From Straminergon stramineum (taxonomy: Eukaryota > Streptophyta > Bryopsida > Hypnales > Calliergonaceae), in assembly GCA_963920665.1 (NCBI GenBank), contig OY987263.1:38118547-38182546 (forward strand): a DNA stretch of 64,000 nt. The letters are read 5' to 3'. Within the stretch, counting starts at the first letter, position 1. Every line of letters begins with the position of its first letter. A program made the position numbers and the translations under genes. The notes under the pieces were generated by a model. It did no database searches and was not told the origin of the DNA. It worked only from the letters and a program-made list of their open reading frames with translations. Below, one piece after another: positions 13,138 to 26,829 of this stretch.

Positions 13138-13597
13138 GAGCATCCTCAGTCCACACACAATATATGGCCACTTCAAAAGGAGGTGCAATACCTTTTTTTG
13201 AGCCCTCTTTTTTAAAGTGTGTTATGGAAGGTGGAGCTCCGAGCTCCCTAGTATGGACATGTTGTGGGAGCTCTAGACTAGAACCTTGTTAGGCAAAAAA
13301 TGGAGCTTCCACAAGAATAAGCAACTATTGATTCATCATGACAACAATTATTTTTAGTTGATCTTATTTCTCTTTTGCTCTCTCATTGGCATAAGATGGT
13401 ATGATTACATTGTAAGAGATTTTATTGGCTTACTTGAAGGGCATTGAAAAGAGCCAAAAAATGACATGCCAAAGCCATGAAATGCCTTGCCCTTGAAGGT
13501 AACGTGGAAAGTACTATTAGCATTGGAACAAGTTTTTTTGGACCTACACAAGACTTGATGTTGTTGTGCCTTCATGAAGTGCAGACTAAGGATGCTC
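13138..13597. mobile_element. Tourist/PIF-Harbinger-like MITE, copy 2
   Basis: A 460-bp element with inverted ends: left GAGCATCCTCAGTC, right GACTAAGGATGCTC. It is flanked by a direct TTA on each side (13135-13137 and 13598-13600). Length, target duplication and the GAGCATC terminus match the element at 3989-4459, so the two belong to one family or sister families. The inside lacks a transposase; a 65-codon open frame within it has no recognisable content. Confidence 0.8.
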
Positions 13598-13600
13598 TTA

Positions 13601-16600
13601 CTATTTTAATTTCAAAACTAATGGTGATTATTTTCTCCTAAATTCTCACTCCCTTCTTCTCCCTACTTCTCCTTTCTCATGTTTGAATGGTATTTGTTAA
13701 GCTCCCTATTCTACTTGCAACTAGAAATGAGATGCTAGGCTAGATCCTTATAAGAAAGAAATAATAGTCTAATTTGAAGTTTTTTAGGAGTGAGTTTTTC
13801 TTTGGAAGGAACTTGAAGGTTGGAATTTGAATCTTCAACAATTAGACACAATACAAGGAAGTTGGAAAGTCAAAGCTTCCCCATGTAAAGCTTTTAATAG
13901 AACAACAAAAATACTAAGGAGCTTGGGAAGTTAAAGTTTTGCCATAACTTAGGGGGACAAGGAATTACTAGAGAAGTTTTTGTCATAGAAAGTTAGTGAA
14001 TGTTTGTACAATGTTCTCAACTCTCAAAAACAACATGTGTTAGTACAACACATAAATATCAACCTCACATAACTTTATTAGTACAAGAAATGCACAACTC
14101 TAGAAGAATTCTCAATTAAAGATTTTCCACCAAAGAGTGTGCAAAAACCAATACAAAACAAGTACTAGAAGAGGTCCCCCACAAGCTACATCACCAAGGT
14201 ATGGAGGGGGCTAATCTCTAGGATTAATACAAGTTAGTATAACTAACTCAAATACAAATGTTAGTACATAACAACGTCAACAAATTCAAAAGAAGGCAAG
14301 GTTTGAAAGGACCCCAATGTCCTTCAAAATTTGCTTGAAAAAAATAAGAATAATAGAACAAATTGCTTCTAAAACATTTGTTTAGCAAGTTTCTCAAATG
14401 GACCAAAAATCCATTATAATGGACAAAAGGTTATATGAGCCTAAGATTGTGACCTTATGAGCCTAGAAGACTATACACCTACGATATAGGTGTCTATATT
14501 ATGGAAACCTTATATGATTATAGTATAACTATATTATAAATACATGTATTATAGGCATTTATATTCTAAACAACCTCAATGGTTTTAGGATATCTACTTA
14601 TGCTTATGCTTATGGCTCACACACTAGCATTATTGATAATGGACCCAATGGAAAAAAAAAAAAAAAAAGTAAAGGGGAGAAGTGTACACTAGACCCTTGC
14701 ACTTTTCAAGTCACAATTCAATTTTCTCAAAGAACATGGTTTTCTATGTGGTGATACTCAAACTTAAAAGTTGTTTTACACCTTTGTTTTATTTTCCTAA
14801 ATGCTACATATGTGTAGTTTGCATATGCATTATAGGATTTGTTGAGAAACTTCTTTAACTGTGCAAAATTTGTACTTTTGTGGATTACTACTAAAAAGTC
14901 ACAATCAATTTTGTACTACAATTATGTAGAAAAGTACAAAAATTTTGGCCTTAGGAAACTTCAATTTTGATTTCCTTTCTTTAGAGAAGACAACGGAAGA
15001 TCCTCTCTTGGAATCTACTATTGGATTTACAACTACATCACTTATGTAGCAAAAATCTAGGATCTTTATTTCAGTTGATAATAGATAATTTGGAAAAAAG
15101 TGAGCATTTTCAAATTCGCCTCTAATATTCCAAATGCTATTGGCTAGTTCTAGAATGGCTAAACAACGAAATTTGATTTTTTTTTATCTACCTTCTATTT
15201 CATTTTATTTAGTAAATTTGTACTCTGAAAGTACTAAAATTTTGCAAAAAGTGTATGGGGTCTAGTGTACTTTCACCCGAGGGTGGGTTTGCAAGGATGA
15301 AGGGTGCATTTATATACATTTATCAAGGGCACCCCTCCCTCTCAATTTCTTAGTGGTAATCCTATCATTCAAGATTTTCAAATACGCTTTAAGATTTACT
15401 ACTTCTATGGTAGTCTGAAACTCTAACTTCTAGATAAAGACTCCGAATCATAAATAGATCATCCCTTGGCTTTAAAAGGACATCTTTAGTATAAAGGAAC
15501 CCTTATTCCTTTTTCTATAGAAAAAAAGTGTCGAAAACCTAACACCAATTTAAAACAAAAATGAAATAAAATTCCAACTATTTGAATTTATCTATTATGA
15601 AGAAAGTAATTAGACTAGGCTCTTTGGAAATTATAAGAAAAGACCCTGTTTTGGCCTCATTCCGATTTTGTATGCTTTTAGAGTCACAAAGATTTGCTAT
15701 TAGATTTGGAATAGTATAAGGGCTTTGCTGTAGAAGTGCTTTGTATATAATCTCTAATAACCTAAAGAATAAATAACCTACCACCTAAACTCCCTTTCCC
15801 CTAAATCCCTATCCTACAATTCTTACTATGCCCTAGAAATTGCCATATCTAAATTTAATCTAGCATAATTGGTGGAAAATCTCTCTAAACAATTAAAATT
15901 TTCTCCAAATTGTAGATCAACTATTCAAATAATTTCATACCAAACTAAGATATTGTCCAACTTTGATGGATATTTTTTTACTATTGACTTTTTGCCCTTC
16001 TTGAGATACCCTAAACTAACATAGCTCACTTTTACCTAGTGTATCTTACGGAAAGTATCTCAAAAAAATTTGAAATTTTGCAACAAAGTAGACTAACCTA
16101 TTAAATCCTTAAATACTAAATTTCACCCTAATCCAAAATATTATCCAACTTTGGTGGAATTTTTTCCACTCTTACTTGCTTAGTCACAGTTTTCTATACC
16201 CGATTGTATTTTTGTGCATTGCTCATAGATCCCAAGTTCATAGAAGTCAAGATCTTGACACAAGATGAAGAGTAAGTGAAAAAAAGTATCCTCTACAATT
16301 CATAGCCATAAAACAAAAACTTGGTTGCCTTAGATTTTAAACACCTCCACTTCATAGCCTCGTATCTTATCCTCCATAATAGATCTAGATCTCAAACTTG
16401 GCATCATAGTAGATGAACCTCTCAAAAACTCAAATCCAAAAGATTGTCTTGATCCAACACTTTATCAAAATACAACACAAAATTCTTCATATGAATGCCT
16501 CCCTCAATATTAAATCCAACAACAAGTACATCACCCCAAGTGTTTACCGCACTTTCCAACCACCAAAAAAACAAGAGAGAAACATGGGACCAACTCTTGC

Positions 16601-19600
16601 CTCTAAGAAACTACCACAATCCTTGGCAACTAGCCGCCAGCTAATGCTAACCCTATCCCCATAAACCCTAGTATCAACTATTTGTCAACCGGTTATCAAT
16701 CGGCAACAAACAAAGTAAACTAGCAACAAAGCTCCTAACATTAAACAACTCTCAATACTAAACACTCTCTTTTAACAATCAATGGTGCTTATTTGAACTA
16801 GTAGACAACTAACATCACGACATCGGAATGCCAGACAATTTCAGAAATAATCTCCGAATTTGTCGAAATTGGAGAATGTTATTGATTTGGAAACCTCTAG
16901 ATGTTGGAATGCTTTGAAACTTGTTGAAGTGCATTATTAGCAAAAAAAAGAAGCTATAATAATTTATAGTGAACTTTTACCAAAACAAGAATAATTTATA
17001 GGAATTTTCCATGAGTAGTTTAAGTGGTTGACCATTCAAAATAGAATCTTCTAAAAGTCAAAAGATTTTGAGAATTTTTATGGAACCATCTCATAGAATC
17101 CCATAAAAGATGTGCAAACTTATATATTTATTTTGCTCATTGAATAAAGGAGAATAAAATTTCACTATTTCTTTTTAATTATTGGTGACTATGGAATCTT
17201 TCACAAGGAGAGGAATCTTGGTAAATCGATTACGTTGGTGGATTCTTGATATGATCTCAAATCTAAAACACCTCACAAACCCCATAAATGCCTTTTTTTT
17301 GGTCCATTATGAATTTGTATCATTTGTAGGCTAATAATTGGAGTTTCTACCATTCTCGGAATAATTTTAAAAATTGAAATCTAACTTTGAGAAATGACTA
17401 AAGGATCTTAGTGGATATTGCTTGGATTGTTTTAGCCAAGATGTGGGATAGATTTAGGCATTTTAGGCAATATTCACAAAGCATTTCTAATTTCTACAAC
17501 TTCTGAGTTTTTAACCTGTACACATCTAGGATTTTGGATTATTTTAGGTATTCTATGCTATTTGGGACTAAATACTATATTTGTATATAACATATATATT
17601 TCAACAAAATACTCTTTTGGTTGCTTTTATCACATAGAACTTGACTTAAATTGTAAAAACCGAAAAAAAGAAAACTATGAGTCCCAAGTGACGAACTTGG
17701 AGTTCATACCAGCCAATCATCACTTTCATACTTGTATAAACTATGGAATATTTTTTTCTTAGAATAATATCGAATCAGTTAGGTCTTTCTCCCAAGATAA
17801 TCCTCAACAAACATTCCTTGAAGTGTGTGAGATTGTTAAAGAGGAATTTTTGACCAAATGTAGACTTTTTTGCTTTAGAAAGGCAAATCAACCAACTACA
17901 TGGAAAAATAATTAATTAGAAATTTACTTTTTTGATATGGAAAACATGTGAAGCAACTATAACTTTTTGCTTGAGCATTTAATGATTAAAATAAAGAATA
18001 TTTTGGCATTGATATTGATTGATCTAGCTTAATAATACAATTAAAAATGGCGACCTACATATAAAAGGAAAGAAATGATTGTAGTTGAATTGTGTAGGAG
18101 GTATGAAGGTTTTAACTTAAACATGATAGAGTGACTATGCAAATAGCTTATTCTACATATTTTGCATGGATAGAAAGATAAGCATTGCATCTAACTAAGG
18201 TTCTCTATCCATCATACTACTATACTAGCAATGATGTCCATTTAAAATTTTATATTGTTTGAAACTTCCAAATTTTCAAATTTCTAAAAGTACAAATTGC
18301 AAATTTGTAAGTAAATAAATTTTTTTATTTTTTATTTTTAAAAAATTAAAAATTAAAAAATTGGATATTTTGAAAATTTTCAATATATTATATATTAAAT
18401 TTTAAATTAATTGAAATAAGATGGATTTTCTTTCAAGTTCTTATATTTCATGAAGGCTTCTAGTAATACAAAGGTTTATCTAAAGCTAAAAGACCTCAAA
18501 ACAACAACTTTGTTTTGAATGCTTGGATAGAAAAGTACATATTCTTTCTACATTAGAGCTCTACAAATTTTTTTGTTTACAATTATGACCAACTTAAAAA
18601 TTTTCAAACTCTTAAAAATTTTAAACTTTATAATAAAAAATTTAATCTTGGAAATTTTTTATTTTTTATTTTTTCATTTTTTAAATATAATTATTAAAAA
18701 TTATAAAATTATAATTTGTAAATTATGAAAGTTGTGGGTTGTGAATTACATATTTGAGGGATTTTGTTTTATTCAACTATCATAGCTTGACTTCACCTTC
18801 TTCAAAGAATAATCAAATTTTTTAAAGCTAATGGTTTGGAAATTAAAAAATATTATATTTTGTCCACAAGTTTAACAAAGGATATTGAGTAATTTACCGT
18901 ATGTATGGTGTATTTGTATGTATACTTGTATATGTTCATATATTTGTATTTGTATCCATATTTAGATATTAATTGAAGGGGATGAATTTCATTTTCCTTG
19001 ACTTTTCTCCTTGATGTTTTAGAATCAATGTTGCCAATTTTGGTTGCATAGTTAATATTTTAGGTGCAAATCTGTTTTCCAAAGAATAATAGAACATGTA
19101 TTGTTACAATAATTATAAATTAAAGCCCAATCCATGCTACATTGTCATTTTGACTTTTTATTTTACTATTTTTATTATCCATGAATTTTTTTTGAAACTC
19201 ATATCATCTACTCAATTTGTTAGAATTGTTGATTAAATAATATGTATTTTTTCCACAAAGCACCTTTATATTATCCTAAACACAATTCCATATACTTCCA
19301 ATCATGTGTATGATGTTCAATATCTCCTTTTCCTAGTTTAAAAAAACATTCGTGCTTTTTCATGACAAAAATATTTTGAACTTCAAAGTAGTGTGTTTAA
19401 TAGGTCATTTAATCCTTGAGGTCCCAAGGCTTTTTTAACATCAAATTCCACTCAAAACTGCCATTTCTATTGCAAATTGCAAAAAACTTTAGAAATTATT
19501 TTTTCTACATGTCTAACCACATGATCTTGCACTAGATTAGTTTAAAAATGTGATGAAGTAATTTCATAAACTCTAACAAGTGACAATCTTGATTGCAAGA

Positions 19601-20577
19601 TATTTGTGTCCGGTTTTGTGTTAGAAGTGAAGAAAACTAGTTTTTTAGCACTTTACTTGCCTACATTAAGGCTTTGAATCTTCTTAACTTAAATTTTTAG
19701 TACCCCCAATATTTTATTAATTTTTTTTTAAAAAACTTGATTTTCATTCTTCAGAATATTGTTAAGTAGAAGTAGGTTCAAGATTGAATGGAAAACTAAA
19801 TTGTTAATAGCCATGAGATGGAATACATACACAATAATCTCAACTATGAGATTGCTCTAGCAAGCAAGCTAAACCCTCTCAAAAATATTTAATTGTGAAA
19901 ATTTCATTCAAAAATTTCATTGAGAATCCTATAAGTTAAGATTCTCTTACAAAAAAATGCTTAGATTGCCAAAAAAACAAGATTGTCCATAACTTTATCA
20001 TTACTAGTCCAAATAGAATGAAACAAACCTTTCTAAGTAGATAAATATACTTTTTGTGATGAACAAATTTTGAAGGTTTTATTTTGATTTTTTGTAATTT
20101 ATTTTTGTACTACTCAATAAATATAGTCTCAAACTCAGGGTGGCATCTTCCTACATATCAATTGAAATAAAACTATATTTTCCAAAAGTTTATGTCTTTT
20201 CTCATCTTCAAAAAATATTTAAAAAAATCACAACAAAAACTTAAATTGTAGGAGCCTACCCAAAATCCATTTTGTCCTCAAGGGGGCAATGAGACGTTAG
20301 GGGTTGACAAAAAGTTATGTATTGTAGCTACAATTATGGCTAATTAAATTTTGGTATAAAATTATTTTTCCTAATATTGTAAATATTTCTAAAACATTTC
20401 ATTTTTCAATAAATAAATTTAAACTTCATGAAACCATCAACATGTGTAATCCTTTCTTAGAGTAAATTTAACACCTCCATCTAATAGATAGACTACTGGG
20501 TTGTTCATATCTAGTGCTAATATAGTTGATACATGATTTTAAGGTCTCAAAACTTAACTAAGAATTGAATCTTTCAC
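13601..20577. other. AT-rich gene desert
   Basis: No coding sequence I can support. It contains dispersed-repeat copy C at about 14440-14625, a poly-A tract near 14652-14668, and an extremely AT-rich section at about 18240-18760 with long A and T homopolymers. The longest open frames (under 85 codons) have the composition expected by chance. Confidence 0.55.
14440..14625. repeat. Dispersed repeat family, copy C
   Basis: Contains GAGCCTAGAAGACTATACACC followed by the palindromic core and TATATTATGGAAACCTTAT as in the copy near 3.0 kb. It then continues into AATGGTTTTAGGATATCTAC, shared with the copy near 12.6 kb, and a CTCACACAC word shared with the latter. It therefore bridges the other copies and is probably the most complete member. 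Confidence 0.55.
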
Positions 20578-20965
20578 ATACCTATATTTATTGATCTAGT
20601 GAGATGATTTGGTTGGATGGGATTGAAAACAACTTATTTTCTTATTCAATACCCAACTATGTGACAGACCTACCTATATTTATTGATCAATTTAAATTTC
20701 ACCTACCTATATTTATTGATCCAGTGAGACAATTTGATTGGATGGGATTGAAAACAACTTATTTTCTTGTTGAATGTCCAACTATGTGACAGACCTACCC
20801 GCATTTGTTGATCAAGTAAGACGAGCTGGTTGGATGGGATTGAAAACAATTGATTTTTTATTCAATGTTGAACTATGTAACAAACCTACCCATATTTATT
20901 GTTTGAGTAAGACGAGTTGGTTGTATGGGATTTGAAAACAACTTATTTTCTTAATACCAAACAAC
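20578..20965. repeat. Degenerate tandem repeat, unit about 91 bp
   Basis: At least four successive units each open with CCTACCTATATTTATTGATC or a close variant. They continue through GTGAGAxGATTTGGTTGGATG, GGATTGAAAACAACTTATTT and CCAACTATGTGACAGA. A short partial unit (about 33 bp) sits between the first and second full units. Units diverge progressively to the right. Short open frames across it are by-products. Confidence 0.75.
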
Positions 20966-23900
20966 TTATTTTCTTATTTTCAATACCAACTACAAAACAT
21001 ACTTTTTTAAGACAATACTTGATTGAAACTTTTATACCCAAATTTACATCCAATAGACTTAACCACTCTTTAATAATTTTTAATTCTCTAAAACTTTGGA
21101 CACTCTTTTATCTAAGCACATTGTGTTTGCTAATACCAAGCGTGAACAACCTATCAAAGTTTAGCATATGTTAATTTCAACATTGGGGCTTTCAAGTAAT
21201 ACCAAATACACCATAGTTCAATACATTTGTGTATGGTTGTCTACATAATACAATGTTCTTACATCAAAAATTGGATTGTCATAGGACCTTGTTTTCTTAG
21301 ACAAAATGCATAATTTGAAGGATTTATAACCCTAAAAGAAACAATGAAATAATAAAATTAATCATGTACTAAATTCTTATGTTGTTAGATTGGTGGTCTT
21401 TTGAATCTCTATCACCTAGTTTTTTAAAATCACAACCATCATTTCATTTACATGTAAAGCCTAACACAGTACAAGTCCATTCAAATCTCTTCATATAAAC
21501 CTTTTCATATCTTCAAAATTTTAATTGTGCATATATTAGGCAATAAACAATCAATACTAAAAACTTCATTCTTAAGGCTCTCTACTACTCATTTACACAA
21601 AGAAATAAAATCATGAAATTTTACAAATAAAGAAATAATATAAAATAATATTTTATTTTCTTAAACAAAAATTCATCCACAAAAAAATTAGACTTCAATA
21701 TTATGACATAAGAACTTTATAAATAATTAATAATCAATATATAAAATTATCCTAAAAAACTTGATAAATATACTCAAAATATATTTGAAAATTAAATTAA
21801 ATATGATATATATTATAAAAAAAAAGTTATTTTGTTACTTCATATATATAATATCTTGAAATATGCTAATACCTCTTAAAGTTTAAGAGGTATATCACCA
21901 TAAGGTTTTAATGTGAATATATACATACACACACATGCATACAAACATATATATATTATAATTAATTTTCTAAATGTAAACTCCTCTATTGCTAAATGAA
22001 ACACAAATATAGAATCTTTATTTTCATATTCTAGTATTGTTGTACATAAGCTAATTTAGCATATATGTGCTCAATAAAGTTGTTAAGTTTGTCAATTATT
22101 ACTTGATTTACTCTTTGAGAGGTCCAATAGGTGTATGTATGATTTATCATGTGTTAGGCCAGGTCTATATAATCAATTAACATTAAATACTTTTAAGGTT
22201 ACTACCAATAGGTTACAATTTTTTGTAATTTCAATACGAATGCACTATTTTTAATTTAAACAATTTCTTGAATTTTTTTATTAGTCATTTAAAATTTCTT
22301 TGGCATTTTTGAAAAACTGTCATTCTAAAGAGTTTTTATGTCATTTTCATTTGTGTCTAAGTTGAATTCGTTTCTTGTTTTCTTTTCTTCACGAATGTTT
22401 TTCTCCAGAATGATTTTGAAGATTGTACACTTGTTGGATGTACTAGATATACTTACACACTATATTGTTCATTATAAATATGTGATATGTATGTGCATGT
22501 GTATATACATACGCATCCATTTCACTAAATATGAGGGTTAAAACAACTAATTACATGCTAGACTAACAATGTTAGCATGTGAGCCTAGAAATGCGAGCCT
22601 TGAGCCTAGGCTTGTAGGTACTCTACAATCATTGAAAATATCTATAACAATATTGGTTTTGTTGGTTTTCAGACCAATGCTTATGTAGCCTTTCTTTCAA
22701 GAAGGTCTTGGGTTTCCAAGCTCCTTCATTTTGGAGAGCTTGCATCAAAGGAGGCCAATTTTGAGTGTGCAATTTTGAGTATGTAATTTTAATATGCAAT
22801 TTTTATATGTACTAGCTTTACACAATGAATGAAATGAGGTTTTGGAAACATTGTGGCTATGGTTTGTAGGGCCATGATTAGAATCTAGCATTTTTTTTAA
22901 CACATTTATCCTTTTTTTCTTCTAGTATAGGCTTAAAGCTAACCATTTTTTTGAGGCAATTGGGCATTTCAATGCCTAAAAAAACATTGATCTATAACAT
23001 ACATACCTATAACATAGGTATTATGTAACCGTGGAAGGTACTTATAACATAGGTACCTATAACATAGATCTCCTATGACCATAGTGCCTAGGCTCACATG
23101 CTAGCAAACCTCAATATTAGATTTTTGTTCTATAATTTATTCTTAAGCACTACTCACACTAAGATTCTAAAGGTCAGAATCCAAAGATAAGACCTTTCAT
23201 TTTTTCGAAGCCAAAGCTCCATCGACTATGGTTTGTGCTAAACAATTATAAGTCATTGCTTGAACAAATTTCCATATATGGTGACTCTAAGTGAAATCTA
23301 ATGTGGCTTTATTGGATAGTTTAAATTTTTCTTAGGACTTTTAGAAAACTCTCCCTAATTTATATAGGAATCCCAAATTCTAAGAGGCCATCTAATCTTT
23401 ACAATTTAGAACCAAAAACAAATAAAATTTTGTAGATTAAGAAATTTTAGAATTTAGTTACATGATTTTGTTTTTGTTTTGACATTTTCATTTATTTGTT
23501 GATTAGATATGTTTAGTGGAGATCGAACGGCTCATTCTTGAGTTTCTACAAGGTATAGCCATAACCAACTTTATTTTATGGAAAATATCTTCCTAGACAA
23601 AGGTCTTATTTATCAAACAAAAAAACAATTATAATTTTGGGTTTCAAAGAAAGATCATTGATGTACCGAACTAGTAGATAGATGAAATTTGTAGAACATT
23701 TATAAAATTTCAGGCAAATAAAATATATATGATAAATTCTTCTATTTAGATTCTCCTTTTCTTCATTCAAATTTATATGAGTTTTATGCTTTCCTTTAGT
23801 ATACTTACAAAGCCTTAATATAATGCATAATGCAAGTAAAAAACAATCCTCAAAATTTCAACTTGCAATTAATTCACACAATATTCAATCAGCAAATTGA

Positions 23901-26160
23901 AAGTGGATTTAAACAATGATTAAATCCTCCAAATTTTGATAAGGAAAATCAATAAAAAAATATAAAGCAAGGATAATTGTTTAAGGAATAACAAGAATAC
24001 GGTGATAATTAAAAATGGTCACATGTCCTAAGGCATGTCTAAAGATCTTATCTACTATAGGAATTCTAACCTTTGATAAATTGATACTTCCTTAATACTT
24101 ATACCAATAGGATCTAATTCACAAAAGCTACCATACAATGACAATGATCCTCAACTTCAACATTTCATAACTATTCATACAATATCTACTAAAAAAAGGT
24201 TGGTACTAAACCTCCTCAAATCTCCACTTTTATGAAGATAATAAAAAGTCAAGCACCAAGAGGCATAAATAAAAATGAAGGTGATGATTAAACATAAATC
24301 TAATAGAAGACTAAATACCTTACATCCTCATCCTCGATGAACATTTCTTTGCTTTATACATCTATAAGAACCAAATATATAATTATACCAATAGACAATT
24401 CAATCCCCAAAATTCAAAATCAACTCATATACAATCATCCAAACAACAAAAATGAAAGTTTTTTCAAATCAACAATCTCTATTACCAAGTGACCAAAAAA
24501 CTCTTCAAAGTCTTGTATGTAAAAATAGATTTGACCATCTAAGAATTAACTTGAATGGCAAAAATAGAACGAAGATAATGATTTGCTATGTTTGTAAGAA
24601 TATATAGTAAATATTTCTTCTTCACAAATCTCATATTCCAATAAAGATATGTTTTTAAGTACATTTATAAGGACTTGATTTTTAACTCCTAAGTGATCCG
24701 TAGGCCATATTTTTGATGATGAACATGATGACATTTTGTCCACATAACTTTTCATTCATCAAAGATAATGCTATAATCTTCAAGCCCCAAAATTTCTTTA
24801 CAACAAATTTGATGAAACTCAGGTAATAAAATGGCATTTATAAAGATATATTAAGAAAAAAAATGAAAAAAATGAAGAGAAGATTTGGTTATTATAAAAA
24901 AATTTAATAAAAAGATTTTGCTTTGAACCTTTATAACCAATTAAGCCAAATCAATGTCCAATAAACAAATATAAAATCATGTCCAAACCATCACCAAATC
25001 TCCATTAAACCAAAAGAAAAACCAACAAAATTTCCTAAATCAAAACATTATTGATTAAGAAGAAAATAGAAGCACAATCATGAAAAACAAAAAATAAAAA
25101 TCATTAACCAGAAGCTTAATGGGAATGAAGTATCCCACCTTTTCAAAAACTTCCACCCTTGACCATTGATTATCTCCTTAATATATGTACAAGAACCTCA
25201 TATACAATACAAACAATCTTCAACTTGAAAAATTCATGACCAATTCAAGGAAAGCCAAATAAAATAAAAAACATACAAACCATTACTAAACCTTCGTTCC
25301 AACCAACCAAAAAACTTTGCACACCTAAAAACCAAAACATAACTAACCAACCAAAGGTGATGATTAACCATATACTTAGTAGCAAAGAAGTATCACACCT
25401 CAAAAAAGACTTTACCTCATCAAATTTTTTTTGTCCACTTATATTACAAGGTAATGATTTATAATAAACAACAAATAACATCATACCTAACAACTTCAAA
25501 ACTGATTCAATAGATGATCAATAAACAAGCAAGTAAAGTATACTTACTGGCAAAATCATTATCATCCATTTTACACTACCTATATTTGGACCTTGAATGG
25601 TCACCTTCATTTAATGCAAGGTACAAGCTCTCAAGAGCAACCAATGAGAGTGGAATCACTTCTTGCTTTCAACCTTTGAAGATTATGAAACAATATGTTG
25701 GTTTTCTCTCGAAGAAGCCAATATTCTTACAAACAAACAAAACATCGTTTTTGACAACCCTTGCTATCTCATACATTGGGGTAGAAAAAGTGGAGTTTCT
25801 TGGAAGCTTCTGCCTAGCACTACATGAGGTTGTAACCCCATAGTACTAACTTGCTTTTCGAGTAAGATAGTGACTCAAACTTCCTCGGAATAGCTTTTGT
25901 CAATCCAAAGCCTCTTTCAATTCCCTTCATTCCAAAACCAACAAAACCGAAATTACATCCTACAACTTCCTGAAAACCTCATTCCAAACCAAACCAAAAA
26001 CTTGAATAAACTCTCGAAAGTCAACACAAAGTTGACTGAAGAACCAAATACAAGAACCCAATCATGAAAAACAAAACCCCAAACCCAAGGTGATGATTAA
26101 AACTCACCCCCAAAGTAAATATCCCCACCACCTGAGTAAATCCTGGCCCTTGTCCACCGA
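20966..26160. other. AT-rich intergenic stretch, no gene seen
   Basis: Very AT-rich with many stops. A further loose copy of the TATAACATAGGTA repeat core lies at about 22985-23100. A 109-codon open frame at 25514-25843 has no recognisable motif and I do not call it a gene. Base composition rises from about 26.1 kb, where the NAT12 upstream region begins. Confidence 0.5.
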
Positions 26161-26829
26161 TCCTGTCAACATCCTCATCTGACCCTCCCTCAGTCTCCTA
26201 ACACTACCGTTGGTAAGTTAAGCTGCAAATTCTTCCTTCCTTCCCTCCATCTCTCTCTCCCTGCAACAACAGCAACAGAGAGAGACAGACACAGACAGAG
26301 ACGAGACAGAGACAGACAGGCAAAGCCAGGCAGACAGCTTCTTAATTATTTTCCAGCTGCTACTGTATGTACTCTCATGCTCTTGCGTAACATAACATAC
26401 ATAGCTTATTAACTTAGTTCCATTCCCATTTCATCTCCTTCTTCCATTCGAGGAGCTGCTGTTGGAAGAGCCTCACTTTCGTTTGCACCCAATTGGGAAT
26501 ACCAATGTGCCATGGTGGGCTTCAACTCATCGGGATGCACATGTCGGCTTGAATCGGTAGTTGGCTCGCATTGTTTGTTGGCTTGCATTCGTTGCAAGGG
26601 ATGAGAGGAGGATGTTGGAGCTGCAATGGGGTGTGGCTTGGTTGCGCACACCGCTGATAGTACTGATGCAGGTGTAGCACAAGCTCGAGCTTTAGCGCTA
26701 TTTGGTTGTCTGTAGAAGCTTTGAGAGATAGGGTGGGAGTGACGGAGAGAGAACTTGTGGAGGTGGAGGAGGTTGACTGTGAGTTTTGTGAAGTTTTGTG
26801 AGTGTTGAAAGTCTTGTGACTTTTGCGCG
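26161..26829 (+). promoter_or_regulatory. Upstream and 5' leader region of the NAT12-like gene
   Basis: Composition changes here from AT-rich desert to balanced sequence. A CT-rich then GA/CA-rich low-complexity tract (about 26218-26335, CTCTCTCCC, AACAGCAACAG, GAGACAGACA) is typical of plant 5' leaders. An in-frame TGA at 26806-26808 precedes the ATG, which supports the chosen start. I see no unambiguous TATA box and cannot place the transcription start. Confidence 0.4.

Noticed and set aside
25514..25843. 109-codon open frame in AT-rich DNA
   Set aside because: No motif, no splice context and composition like its surroundings; likely chance.
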